Of a stretch of 39,440 nucleotides of DNA, positions 9,025-18,096 are shown piece by piece. Each line of letters begins with the position of its first letter. Positions within the stretch are counted from its first letter, which is position 1. Position numbers and translations under genes: made by a program. The DNA is taken from the NCBI RefSeq assembly GCF_023895975.1, contig NZ_JALBWM010000036.1, positions 1 through 39,440 of the forward strand, written 5' to 3'. The notes below the pieces were generated by a model. That model had not been told where the DNA came from. It searched no databases and worked only from the letters and a program-made list of their open reading frames with translations. Source of the DNA: Microbulbifer okhotskensis (GTDB lineage: Bacteria; Pseudomonadota; Gammaproteobacteria; Pseudomonadales; Cellvibrionaceae).

Positions 9025-10497
9025 TTATACCGCAGTCACTTGCAAAAGGCGATTCTGTGATCGCCAATGCAACTCTTCCTGTTCGAGCAGTTCGGCGACA
9101 GCGGGACTCTCATCCAGCCATTGCTGATTGACCTTCAGATGATAGGCATCTCCCTGGTCGTAAAGGCTCAAGCCCTCTATGCTGCGCTCGGTGCGGTCCC
9201 GGTGGATGATGCAGCCCAAGCGAAGGCACAGCAGGAGGTCGGGGCTAGGATGAAACCCATAGTGCTCGTGGGGGTGTTTTATCCGCCCGCGCTGATTGTG
9301 TACCAAATAGGCTAAGTGTTCCTGTTCGCTTTTGGAGAAACCAGCGAGATCGGCGTGCTTGATCATATAGGCGCCGAGCTTGCGAAAGCTGCTATGGGTG
9401 AGGGCCAGGCCGCTTTCGTGTAGCTGGATCGCCCAGTGCAGGCGCACCTTGCCCTCTGGCGGATACTGGGGGCGCAGTTGTTGCAGGAGTTTCAGTGCGC
9501 TACCACTGACGCGTCGCGCTTGGCTGGTATCCACCTGCCAGCGCTGCACCATGGCGGCAATGGTGTCGGCACGGCGGTCGCCGCCGTGCAGGCGCCCGGC
9601 CAGGTCGTGCACGATGCCCTCGCGGATTGCGTAGGGGGAGACTTCTACACGCAGGATATCGAGTTCACAAAATATCGCGTGCAATATCGCCAGACCCGCG
9701 GCAAAAACCGGGCGGCGCTCTTCGTCCAGATAAGGTAGGTCCAGATCGGCGGTATGCTCGGCGGAGGAAACCCGGTAGGCGAGTTGGTCTATATCTCCGC
9801 GCGTAATGGCCTTCACTTCGCCCTCGTTGCAGATCCTGGAAACCGCTTTAATAGTTCCAGAGCAGCCGATGACCTCGCTGTCCTCCGCAATGTGTTGCAG
9901 TTCCTGCAATTCTGCGCGAGCCGCGCGGCGCGCACGATCAAAGTGGTTGGTGGTATTGCGGCTGATCAGGCCGTCGGCAAAGAAGCGCTTGCTATAGGAC
10001 ACGCAGCCCATATACAGGCTTTCCAATTGCTGGGGCGTGTCACAACCACGCACCAGTTCGGTGGAGCCACCGCCGATATCAATAACGCAGCGCAACCTGG
10101 GTGGGCCGTCAGCCACAGCCAGTACCCCGTTGAAGATAAGGCGGGCCTCTTCGATCCCGCTGATAATTTCGACCGGTACGCCGAGGATTGATTCGACCTC
10201 CTCTAGAAAGCCATCGGCATTGGCCGCAGCGGCGCGCAGGGTGTTGGTCCCCACGACGCGCACATGATCCAGAGGCAGTTTATCCACCACTGGTTGGAAG
10301 CGTTGCAATGCGGCGAGGGCGCGCTCGGTCACGACCGGGTTCAATTGGTGGTTACTGTCCAGCCCTTCGGCCAAGCGGACCATGGCGCGATCGGTGTGAA
10401 GTCGCACCATGCGTTGGCCGCGAAACTCTGCCAGCAGCAGATGAAAACTGTTTGAGCCCAGATCGAGGGCGGCATAACGTTCGTTTGGAGTCTGCAT
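9025..10497 (-). CDS. ppx: Exopolyphosphatase, Ppx/GppA family
   Basis: Releases orthophosphate from the ends of polyphosphate chains; GppA relatives also hydrolyse pppGpp. The protein has 490 residues from ATG 10497 (MQTPNERYAALDLGSNSFHLL); a TTG three bases upstream is less likely. The ASKHA actin-like fold is shown by phosphate-1 loop DLGSNSFHLL, GTNTLRAA, the catalytic Glu in SGIEEARLIF, and phosphate-2 loop DIGGGSTEL. The C-terminal HD-like domain (from about residue 310) contains LHESGLALTHSSFRKLGAY and HNQRGRIK. It diverges from the first ppk across a 384-base region, so polyphosphate synthesis and degradation genes share control DNA. Calling it Ppx rather than GppA rests on length and this neighbourhood. 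Confidence 0.93.
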   Translation of the reverse strand: MQTPNERYAALDLGSNSFHLLLAEFRGQRMVRLHTDRAMVRLAEGLDSNHQLNPVVTERALAALQRFQPVVDKLPLDHVRVVGTNTLRAAAANADGFLEEVESILGVPVEIISGIEEARLIFNGVLAVADGPPRLRCVIDIGGGSTELVRGCDTPQQLESLYMGCVSYSKRFFADGLISRNTTNHFDRARRAARAELQELQHIAEDSEVIGCSGTIKAVSRICNEGEVKAITRGDIDQLAYRVSSAEHTADLDLPYLDEERRPVFAAGLAILHAIFCELDILRVEVSPYAIREGIVHDLAGRLHGGDRRADTIAAMVQRWQVDTSQARRVSGSALKLLQQLRPQYPPEGKVRLHWAIQLHESGLALTHSSFRKLGAYMIKHADLAGFSKSEQEHLAYLVHNQRGRIKHPHEHYGFHPSPDLLLCLRLGCIIHRDRTERSIEGLSLYDQGDAYHLKVNQQWLDESPAVAELLEQEELHWRSQNRLLQVTAV

Positions 10498-10884
10498 CAA
10501 TATCTCGGTGAAAGCGGTAAGAGCGAGAGTCAGGCTCTCTATTATTCACTCTGCTACTTTCTATGCCAATAATCTGTTTGATAGCTTTCTTTTGCGTCAT
10601 AACGGCACAAAACACAACAAGATTACAAAATTATGAATTTTATTTTAGAAATTGAAAGTAATTAGTATTTATTTGTACCATTTTTAGATTAATCCGTGTG
10701 GCAGAAATCCATGAAGGTAGAAAAACCTGCTAAGTTGCTGTTGGCGCTTGCTCATCGCAGCGTTTCGGTGGCATATTTCTTTACTCAAATTTAGCCCTTC
10801 ATCCCTGTAGTTTAGGCTGACGGTCCAGAGCAAACTGGACTGTTTTACAGTCGCAATATTCCGGATGCGTTTTACGGTTTTACC
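10498..10884. promoter_or_regulatory. ppx-ppk divergent intergenic region with overlapping hairpins
   Basis: An AT-rich stretch (10600-10690) in the middle should hold the divergent promoters, but I cannot assign one confidently. Near the ppk side two perfect hairpins overlap: GTCCAG-AGCAAA-CTGGAC (10823-10840) and GACTGT-TTT-ACAGTC (10838-10852). They share GAC and so cannot form fully together. No good Pho box was found. Confidence 0.4.
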
Positions 10885-12933
10885 ATGTCTAATGCTGTGC
10901 CTTTATTTCCCAAAGAGCTGAGCTGGCTCTCATTCAACGAGCGTGTTTTACAGGAAGTCGAAGATGGCAGTGTGCCGATCATTGAGCGAGTGCACTTTTT
11001 AGGGATTTTCTCCAACAACCTGGATGAATTTTTCCGCGTGCATGTGGCGGCAGTACGACGCTTGGCAGCTTTTTCTGACAGTGGAGAAAAGAAAGAGTAC
11101 TTTGGCAAGTTACTGCAATCGATCAATGAGCGGATAATTCGGCTACAAAAGCGCTACTCTGCCGCTTACAGCCAAGTTCTGAAAGATCTCGGCAAGCACG
11201 ATATCCACGTGGTACGGGAAACCACGCTTAACCCGCGGCAGCGAAAATTTGTTGAGAGCTATTTTCACCGCGAGGTGTTGCCAGAGCTGGAGCCGTTTTT
11301 TATCGATGGGCGTAAGCCCATGCCACTTATCAATGAAACTAGTATCTACTTCGCTATAGCCCTCGAATTAGATGACGATTCCGAGCGCTATGTGGCAATG
11401 GAAATTCCCACCTCGACCCTGCCGCGCTTTGTCGAAATTCCACCGCGAGAAGGCAAGCGAGAAAAAGTTTATATTGTTATCGATAATATCATTCGTGCAT
11501 GTCTGAAGGAAATTTTTCGTCAGGTGGTGTCGATATCCAAAGCCAGTGCCTATATGTTCAAAATCAGTCGTGATGCCGAGCTGGAATTGAGCGAAGAAAT
11601 TACTCAAAATACCCTTGACCGAATGGAGCGGTCGTTGAAAAAAAGGAAACGTGCTGACCCGGTACGTATGGCATACGATGGGGATATTCCTCGAGTCCTT
11701 CTTGATCTTATTAAGAAAAAGTTAAAGATGGGGCGTTACGATACTTATATTCCCGGTGGACGCTATCATAATTCCAAGGATTTTATGAAATTTCCCGGTG
11801 AATCCTCCCGGCATCGTTACAAACGCCTGCCTCCATTACCGGTCCTGCCCAAAGATGAAAGTGTATTTTCCCAGTTGTGCAAAGAGGATAAACTCTATTA
11901 CTACCCCTATTATGATTTTCGTGCGATCACTAATTTTTTGGCCTCTGCTGCATTGGATCCGGTAGTTAGGGAAATTCGTATCAATTTGTATCGGGTAGCA
12001 AAAAACTCCAGAGTGGTAGCTGCCCTGATCAATGCAGTGCGCAACAATAAAAAAGTCACTGCGGTAGTGGAGTTGCGCGCACGCTTTGATGAGAAAGCCA
12101 ATATCCATTGGTCACATGAACTCAGTGAAGCGGGCGTTAATGTGGTGTATGGAGTGCCTGAGCTAAAGGTGCACTGTAAGTTAATCTCTGTGGTTCGCCG
12201 TGAAAATGGTCGAGATCGCTTCTATAGCCACCTGGGTACCGGGAATTTTAACGAGAATACGGCAAAGGTATACTGCGATTTCAGCCTGTTGACCAATAAT
12301 CAGGAAATGGGTCGCGACGTATACAATGCATTTGACTTTATGCAGGCACCACGTAAACGTCCAACATTCAAGCATATTATTACGTCTCCATTTGTCTATC
12401 GAAATGCCATTACTGACGCTATTGATCAGGAAATCAAGGCTGCACAGTCGGGTCAGAATGCTGAGCTGTTCTTTAAATGCAACAGCCTGGTCGACAGTAG
12501 GATTATTGAGCAGCTCTACCGTGCCAGTGCGGCAGGGGTGAAAATCCGTATGATTGTGCGCGGAATGTGTTCGTTGATTTGCGAAACACCGGGGCTGTCG
12601 GACAATATTCGTATTATCAGTCTGGTGGATAAATTTTTGGAGCATGCTCGTGTTTATATTTTTCACAATGGTGGTGACGAATTGATGTGGCTATCCTCGG
12701 CCGATCTTATGAAGCGGAATTTGGATCAGCGTGTCGAAGTCACCTTTCCCATCCACAATCTGGAACACCAGGCCACTATCCGAAAAATCATGGAGTTGCA
12801 GTGGAGCGACAACCAGAAGGCACGTCTGCTTGATGCAAAACAGACGAATTCGCAACTGGCCAATGATGGACGTAAAGGTTGCCGTTCGCAGGATGCGATT
12901 TACCGTTTCCTGAAACAACGCGCAGCTGACTGA
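10885..12933 (+). CDS. ppk1: Polyphosphate kinase 1, first copy (A)
   Basis: Makes polyphosphate from ATP through a phosphohistidine intermediate, normally at the inner membrane. It has 682 residues (E. coli 688) from ATG 10885. All residues known to matter in E. coli PPK are present by position: SNNLDEFF (N45), YRVAK (R375), ELRARFDEKA (R405, here R400), the phosphorylated His in LKVHCKL (H435, here H430), VYCDFS (Y468), VRGMCSL (R564) and FLEHARVYIF (H592, here H587). The residue after the active His is Cys where Ala or Ser is usual. A near-identical-length paralogue follows 575 bases downstream. This copy keeps the full catalytic set and is likely the main enzyme. Confidence 0.96.
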   Translation: MSNAVPLFPKELSWLSFNERVLQEVEDGSVPIIERVHFLGIFSNNLDEFFRVHVAAVRRLAAFSDSGEKKEYFGKLLQSINERIIRLQKRYSAAYSQVLKDLGKHDIHVVRETTLNPRQRKFVESYFHREVLPELEPFFIDGRKPMPLINETSIYFAIALELDDDSERYVAMEIPTSTLPRFVEIPPREGKREKVYIVIDNIIRACLKEIFRQVVSISKASAYMFKISRDAELELSEEITQNTLDRMERSLKKRKRADPVRMAYDGDIPRVLLDLIKKKLKMGRYDTYIPGGRYHNSKDFMKFPGESSRHRYKRLPPLPVLPKDESVFSQLCKEDKLYYYPYYDFRAITNFLASAALDPVVREIRINLYRVAKNSRVVAALINAVRNNKKVTAVVELRARFDEKANIHWSHELSEAGVNVVYGVPELKVHCKLISVVRRENGRDRFYSHLGTGNFNENTAKVYCDFSLLTNNQEMGRDVYNAFDFMQAPRKRPTFKHIITSPFVYRNAITDAIDQEIKAAQSGQNAELFFKCNSLVDSRIIEQLYRASAAGVKIRMIVRGMCSLICETPGLSDNIRIISLVDKFLEHARVYIFHNGGDELMWLSSADLMKRNLDQRVEVTFPIHNLEHQATIRKIMELQWSDNQKARLLDAKQTNSQLANDGRKGCRSQDAIYRFLKQRAAD

Positions 12934-13142
12934 AGGGTGTCAACTCAGAGGCAGTAATCAACTGACCCTTGAGCAATTAAAAGGCGCCATTTCTATGGGG
13001 ATGGGGTCGGTTTGCAATAGCTGGGATGGTCTGAAGGGGTTTCGCTGCACGGGCGGCATTTGCTCCTTGGAGTTAGGCTCTGTATTCTGTCTGCAGGGTC
13101 ACTTCTTCTTATCAAACCCTGTATTACTATGAGAATGTTGAT

Positions 13143-13173
13143 CTGCTTAAGATGCGGTACGAATCTTAAGCAG
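13143..13173. repeat. Perfect 11-bp inverted repeat
   Basis: CTGCTTAAGAT (13143-13153), 9-base loop, ATCTTAAGCAG (13163-13173). It lies about 210 bases after the first ppk and lacks a T run, so it is more like an operator or processed-RNA hairpin than a classical terminator. Confidence 0.6.
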
Positions 13174-13380
13174 CGGGTCAGCGGGCTGCCAACAACGTAT
13201 TGTTTTTACTCTAGCTTTATATCCTGGGGAGTATCTTGACGACACCTGGGCAAGTTACCACTCGTCTATCGATGTCTTTTCCCATACGAAAGAAAACGCC
13301 GATAGTTAAGTTGGCATACTGTTCTACTATTTAGGGGGTGGCATTTAATCGTGTGGCCCTGAGCTTTAGTGGAGACGTGC

Positions 13381-13455
13381 ATGGTTGATCTGATTCATGC
13401 GCGAATGCAAGCTGAGGTTGTGCGTACTTTACAGCCTGGGGGCGACAAGCTTTAG
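13381..13455 (+). CDS. Putative 24-residue leader ORF upstream of second ppk
   Basis: ATG 13381 has TGGAG six bases upstream. It encodes a short amphipathic peptide beginning MVDLIHARMQAEVV and stops at TAG 13453. That stop codon sits in the loop of a perfect hairpin whose arms are GCGACAA (13442-13448) and TTGTCGC (13456-13462). The second ppk begins 53 bases after the stop. The arrangement could couple translation of the mini-ORF to folding of the ppk leader, but a chance ORF is quite possible. Confidence 0.3.
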   Translation: MVDLIHARMQAEVVRTLQPGGDKL

Positions 13456-13462
13456 TTGTCGC
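13442..13462 (+). promoter_or_regulatory. Hairpin in leader of second ppk
   Basis: A perfect 7-bp stem GCGACAA/TTGTCGC with loop GCTTTAG, 46 bases before the ppk-B ATG and spanning the stop codon of the mini-ORF. No T run follows. The role is unknown. Confidence 0.45.
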
Positions 13463-13508
13463 TGAAAATGACAGTATACGAGTTAATAGTTGTGGAAGCG
13501 GTTTGCCC

Positions 13509-15548
13509 ATGGCGAATGATATTCCCTTGTACCCCAAAGAGCTTAGTTGGCTCTCTTTTAACGAACGGGTGCTGCAGGAGGTGGAGGACGAGAGTGTACC
13601 GATTGTTGAGCGAGTACATTTCTTGGGTATTTTTTCCAATAATATGGATGAGTTTTTTCGTACTCAGGTGGCTGGTGTACGTAGACTCACTAGTTTTTCT
13701 ATCGGTACAGAACAGAAAGCCTACTTCACCAGGTTGTTGGAAAAAATTAACAAGCGAATTTTACGGCTTGAAGAGCGCTACTCAGATGCCTATGCCAAAG
13801 TGATGGAGGAGCTTGGGCAATATAATATCCACATTGTCCGAGAAGGGGGTTTAAATTGCCAGCAACTTGCCTTCGTAAAAAATTATTTCCAACGGGAAGT
13901 TCTGCCAGAATTAGAGCCTTTCTTTATTGATGGCCGATCTCCAATGCCGTTGCTTAATGAGCGAGATATCTATTTCGCCATTACCTTGAAACTGAAGGGG
14001 GAGCCGAAGCGGTATGCGGCAATGGAAATTCCGACCTCCATTTTACCTCGATTTATAGAAATCCCGGCAAGAAAGGGAAAGAAAGAGAAAGTATATATTG
14101 TTTTGGATAATATAATTCGGATATGCCTTTTGGATATTTTTAGAAGTGTGTTGCCGATTATTTCTGCGAAAGCGTATATGTTTAAAATTAGCCGGGATGC
14201 TGATATTGAGTTGAGTGAACAAATCACACAAAATATCCTCGATCGTATTGAGCGGTCGCTAAAGCAGAGAATGCGTGCAGATCCAGTACGCCTCGCTTAT
14301 GATATGGAAATGCCCAAGATCCTATTGGACCTGGTAAAAAAGAAACTTAAGATGGGAAATCGCGATAGCTATACCCCTGGTGGGCGTTATCATAATTCCA
14401 AGGATCTTATGCATTTTGCCTCGGATTCTAAAAGCTTTCTATACAGGCGATTGGTACCCTTGCCAACTTTGCCTGTTAACCAGAGTGTATTTGAGCAATT
14501 GCAGGCGAGTGACTTGTTGTTTTATTATCCATATCATGATTTTTTGGCGATAACGAACTTTCTCGCTTCCGCATCTATCGATCCTCAGGTTAGAGAAATA
14601 CGTATTACCTTGTACCGGATGGCAAAAAATTCACGAGTAATTGCTGCGTTAATTAATGCAGCAAGAAATAATATAAAAGTCATTGCGGTTGTCGAGCTAA
14701 GGGCCAGCTTTGATGAAGAGGCCAATATTTGTTGGTCGCGCAAGTTGATTGAGGCTGGGGTTCTGGTGATCTATGGAGTCCCCGAGTTGGAAGTGCATGC
14801 CAAATTAATTTCGGTTGTGCGCAGAGAACAAGGAAAAAATCGTTTTTATACTCAGTTGGGTACGGGGAATTTTAATGAGAGCACTGCCCGTGTCTATTGT
14901 GATTTTAGCGTATTGACTAACCATCAGGCGGTCGGTCGAGATATCTATAATTTGTTTGAGTATATGCGCTTCCCAAATATTCAGCAAAATTATAAACATA
15001 TCATTGTTTCTCCTTTCTCATTGCGCCAATCTTTTGATCAGGCAATTGAACGCGAGATTGAGGCCGCTCGTAAAGGGCGTGAGGCCAGTTTATTTTTCAA
15101 GTGCAATAGTTTAGTTGATAGTCAGTTGATAGCACTTTTCTATAGAGCCAGCGCAGCCGGAGTTAAAATTAGGTTGCTTGTTCGCGGTCAATGTGCATTG
15201 ATGTGTGAGACCCTGGGGCTATCTGACAATATCAAGGTGGTGAGTTTAATTGATAAATATCTTGAACATGCAAGGGTTTATATTTTTCACAATGGTGGGG
15301 ATGAGGTGATGTGGATATCCTCGGCCAACCTGAAGAAGCGAAGTCTTGACCAACGAATTGAAGTGACTTATCCAGTGATGAACACAGAACACTACAATAC
15401 CATCAGAAAAATTATGGAATTGCAGTGGAGCGATAATCAGAAAGCACGCCTTATTGATGCCGGGCAAACCAATACCCAGCTGGCAAATGAGGGTCACAAA
15501 GGCTGTCGGGCACAAGATGCAATTTATCGGTATCTAAGAAACCTTTAA
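13509..15548 (+). CDS. Polyphosphate kinase 1, second copy (B), lacking a metal-binding Arg
   Basis: A full-length PPK1 paralogue of 679 residues. ATG 13509 (MANDIPLYPKELSWLSFNER) aligns with the start of copy A; a TTG two codons upstream is less likely. The two proteins show no length difference up to the catalytic histidine. It keeps SNNMDEFF, YRMAK, the active His in LEVHAKL (H430), VYCDFS, VRGQCAL and YLEHARVYIF (H587). The conserved ARFDEEA motif reads RASFDEEA: Ser400 (codon AGC 14706-14708) replaces the Arg equivalent to E. coli R405, a Mg-coordinating residue. Copy A has CGC there, so one base change suffices. Its DNA is visibly more AT-rich than copy A. It may be a weaker, altered or regulatory kinase; activity cannot be judged from sequence. 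Confidence 0.93.
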   Translation: MANDIPLYPKELSWLSFNERVLQEVEDESVPIVERVHFLGIFSNNMDEFFRTQVAGVRRLTSFSIGTEQKAYFTRLLEKINKRILRLEERYSDAYAKVMEELGQYNIHIVREGGLNCQQLAFVKNYFQREVLPELEPFFIDGRSPMPLLNERDIYFAITLKLKGEPKRYAAMEIPTSILPRFIEIPARKGKKEKVYIVLDNIIRICLLDIFRSVLPIISAKAYMFKISRDADIELSEQITQNILDRIERSLKQRMRADPVRLAYDMEMPKILLDLVKKKLKMGNRDSYTPGGRYHNSKDLMHFASDSKSFLYRRLVPLPTLPVNQSVFEQLQASDLLFYYPYHDFLAITNFLASASIDPQVREIRITLYRMAKNSRVIAALINAARNNIKVIAVVELRASFDEEANICWSRKLIEAGVLVIYGVPELEVHAKLISVVRREQGKNRFYTQLGTGNFNESTARVYCDFSVLTNHQAVGRDIYNLFEYMRFPNIQQNYKHIIVSPFSLRQSFDQAIEREIEAARKGREASLFFKCNSLVDSQLIALFYRASAAGVKIRLLVRGQCALMCETLGLSDNIKVVSLIDKYLEHARVYIFHNGGDEVMWISSANLKKRSLDQRIEVTYPVMNTEHYNTIRKIMELQWSDNQKARLIDAGQTNTQLANEGHKGCRAQDAIYRYLRNL

Positions 15549-15618
15549 ATAACACGACTCTTTGTCTTTCTTCTTCAAAAGGCCGATGTGTAGTATTTTC
15601 GCTGGTGATTTGAGTATT

Positions 15619-16125
15619 CTAGTCGGGGCTAAAACCGACTAACTGCCCATCGCTAAATGAGAAACGATATCCTTGACCCACTTGCAGACGTTTGGCGCAA
15701 GGCGATTGGATAGTAATACGTGGGTATTGGGGAGTGCTAATCCAGGTTTGGAAATCACCACTGGGTCCACGACCCAGTAGTTGGTAGTAGTCACCGCTAC
15801 TACAGAAGGCGGCAGGTGTACATCTCTCTGCACCCCAAACATAGCCTACTACATCAAAATGCGGTGGCAGGCTCGATGATTCTCTAAAGGGTTGTCTGGG
15901 GTTTTCTGTAAAAGTGAATACATCGTCGAAAGATATGCTGGGAAATCCCCGTGCAGGGGTTGCGCAGCTGACGACATGAGGCTTACCGGTGATACGTGCA
16001 TGGGGGGGCGGGCGTTTGGCAGGAACTTTGCCCGGAATGGACATTTCACTGGGGAAATAGCCGCAACCGCTGACACTCAGGGTGGTGTAGACCACAGCGA
16101 TTACAGCCCAGCGAAAAATATACAC
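15619..16125 (-). CDS. Hypothetical lipoprotein
   Basis: A 168-residue protein starting at GTG 16125. The N-terminal hydrophobic segment ends in the lipobox LSVSGC, so it should be lipid-anchored at Cys21 after signal peptidase II cleavage. The mature part is Pro-rich at first (KVPAKRPPPH) and contains five further Cys. No family was recognised. It lies 56 bases downstream of aceK on the same strand and may be transcribed with it, although a functional link is not obvious. Confidence 0.6.
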   Translation of the reverse strand: MYIFRWAVIAVVYTTLSVSGCGYFPSEMSIPGKVPAKRPPPHARITGKPHVVSCATPARGFPSISFDDVFTFTENPRQPFRESSSLPPHFDVVGYVWGAERCTPAAFCSSGDYYQLLGRGPSGDFQTWISTPQYPRITIQSPCAKRLQVGQGYRFSFSDGQLVGFSPD

Positions 16126-16181
16126 AGATTACCTGCTCCCTTGGTAAAGCCCTCCTATCAATATAGTCATAGATTGATTGT

Positions 16182-17936
16182 CTACTTTGTTTGTAGGCGG
16201 GTGTGAGACCGGCGATGAAAGCGCCACTTGCGTCGGTAAGGAAAGGCGCTCTCTACATGTCCGGCACGAATACGATCCTGGAGGAGTTTCCAAAAGCGAT
16301 AGTTGTAGAGATCGCTGTGGAGTTTCTCGAAAGCGGCGCGCGCGGTAGGGTTGCCAGAGAAGAACAGGCGAAACTCCTCCGGGAAAACGTCGGCTTCGGC
16401 GACGGTATACCAGGGTCTATCCGCCAGTTCCTGCTCTACAGTTTGTGCTTGCGGGAGTTTGCGGAAGTTGCATTCGGTCAGTGGGCAGAGTTCATCGTAA
16501 TCATAGAAAACCACCCGGCCGTGACGGGTTACCCCAAAATTCTTTAGTAGCATATCGCCGGGAAAGATATTGGCGGCGGCGAGCTGTTTAATGGCGTTGC
16601 CGTACTCTTCCATCGCCTCCCAGGTCTGTTCCTCATTGGCGTGCTGTAAATAGAGATTTAACGGCTCCATCCGCCGCTCTACATATAAGTGTTTGATGAT
16701 CACTCTTTTGTCATCAATGATTAGCTGTGACGGTGCTACCTCTTGTAGCTCCTTAATGAGTTCTTCACTGAATCGATTGCGGTAGAAAATAAAGAAGGAA
16801 TACTCCTGGGTGTCGGCCATACGTCCAACCCGGTCGGAGCGAGATACGAATTTGTATTTCTCCTTTACGATCTTTTTGGTCACTGTTTTAGGCTCATCAA
16901 ATTCATCCTTGATGATCTTGAACACCACTGGGTATGAAGGCAGAGTGAAAACGCTCATCACCATGCCTTTGATACCCGGCGCAATAACGAACTTATCGTT
17001 ACTGACTTTCATATGCGCGAGAACATGGCGGTAGAACTCAGTCTTGCCGTGTTTGTGAAAGCCGATAGAGTTATACAGCTCGGATTTCTCCTTGAGCGGC
17101 ATAATCGTGGATAAAAAACGCACAAACCGGGACGGAATTGGCGCGTCCACCATAAAGTAGGAGCGAGTGAAGCTGAAGATAATACTGGCGGAGTCATTGT
17201 TGTAGATCAATGTATCCACAAAAATACCGCCGCGACCGTTATTCAGACACGGAAATATCATCGGAATAACTTCGCCGTTGAGAATAATACGGCCCACCAG
17301 ATAGGCGGCTTTGTTGCGATAGAAGACCGACTCCAGCATATCCACACGCAAGTGTTTTTCGTTGTCGAGGTTTGCCAGTGGAGCATTGCGCAGGGAGTCA
17401 CAGATATGGATGACATCCCGCTCCATATTTTCCCAAGGCGTAGAGAAACGGAAGTCCTTGAGAATATCTTCGATCATATACTCCAGGCTGTCGCGGGCGC
17501 TATAGCTGATATAAATACTGTAATCCCGCAGCGGCTTATCCTCTGGTGTACGGGACGGCTTTACGAAGATATTACTATCGTGAATATTGGCGTGGTGGAA
17601 CTGACTACAAAACACCGAGTTGAAAAAAGTTTCGGCAATTTCATAGTTATTATGGTTTGCGATTAGCTGCGCATAAGTGGCGCGGGCATCGCGCCACAAC
17701 TCCAGTCGGTTGGTATCTTTGCTGGTAACGGAGTGGACCAGCTCTACCACCTGGGTGACTTTGGTTTTGTAGAGGTCGATACGGGCCTTGTTGGCCTCGT
17801 GCGCCGCCTGCCAGGATGCTGTTTCAAAGCGGGCCTTGGCGCCTAAGGTAATGTTCTGATAGTCAGCAAAATAGGCATTGAAACCATTGAGGATGGTTTT
17901 AGCGATACGCCGGGCGGTCGGTGAGTGATTCGTCAT
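16182..17936 (-). CDS. aceK: Isocitrate dehydrogenase kinase/phosphatase
   Basis: A bifunctional enzyme that phosphorylates and inactivates isocitrate dehydrogenase, or reverses this, directing carbon between the TCA cycle and the glyoxylate bypass. It has 584 residues (E. coli 578). The N-terminal regulatory domain begins ARRIAKTILNGFNAYFADYQ. The kinase-like domain shows the nucleotide-binding segment APGIKGMVMSVFTLPSYPVVFKIIKDEF and, further on, VERRMEPLNLYL. NIFPGDMLLKNFGVTRHG and VVFYDYDELCPLTECNFRKLP hold the catalytic and metal-binding Asp residues. In enterobacteria it ends the aceBAK operon; here aceB and aceA are not in the window. The gene diverges from marC, with a 160-base region between that contains a tandem ACAAGTT repeat. 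Confidence 0.96.
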   Translation of the reverse strand: MTNHSPTARRIAKTILNGFNAYFADYQNITLGAKARFETASWQAAHEANKARIDLYKTKVTQVVELVHSVTSKDTNRLELWRDARATYAQLIANHNNYEIAETFFNSVFCSQFHHANIHDSNIFVKPSRTPEDKPLRDYSIYISYSARDSLEYMIEDILKDFRFSTPWENMERDVIHICDSLRNAPLANLDNEKHLRVDMLESVFYRNKAAYLVGRIILNGEVIPMIFPCLNNGRGGIFVDTLIYNNDSASIIFSFTRSYFMVDAPIPSRFVRFLSTIMPLKEKSELYNSIGFHKHGKTEFYRHVLAHMKVSNDKFVIAPGIKGMVMSVFTLPSYPVVFKIIKDEFDEPKTVTKKIVKEKYKFVSRSDRVGRMADTQEYSFFIFYRNRFSEELIKELQEVAPSQLIIDDKRVIIKHLYVERRMEPLNLYLQHANEEQTWEAMEEYGNAIKQLAAANIFPGDMLLKNFGVTRHGRVVFYDYDELCPLTECNFRKLPQAQTVEQELADRPWYTVAEADVFPEEFRLFFSGNPTARAAFEKLHSDLYNYRFWKLLQDRIRAGHVESAFPYRRKWRFHRRSHTRLQTK

Positions 17937-18096
17937 GCACTAGACTTTTTGTATATTACAAGTTACAAGTTACGCTTGCGCCAGCGGTTACCGTTTACAA
18001 CGGAGCTTGGCCTCCAAAGCATATATCGCTCCGGCCCTGGTCAATCTTCGCGCGGCTCAATTATGCGGATAGTAGCACGGCAAGCTGGAGTACCCA

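Larger units (their letters stand above)
12934..13508. other. Intergenic region between the two ppk genes
   Basis: 575 bases with no long gene. It holds a perfect 11-bp inverted repeat (13143-13173), a 24-codon mini-ORF with a Shine-Dalgarno (13381-13455) and a 7-bp perfect hairpin (13442-13462) before the second ppk; each is listed separately. No obvious terminator follows the first ppk. Confidence 0.5.
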
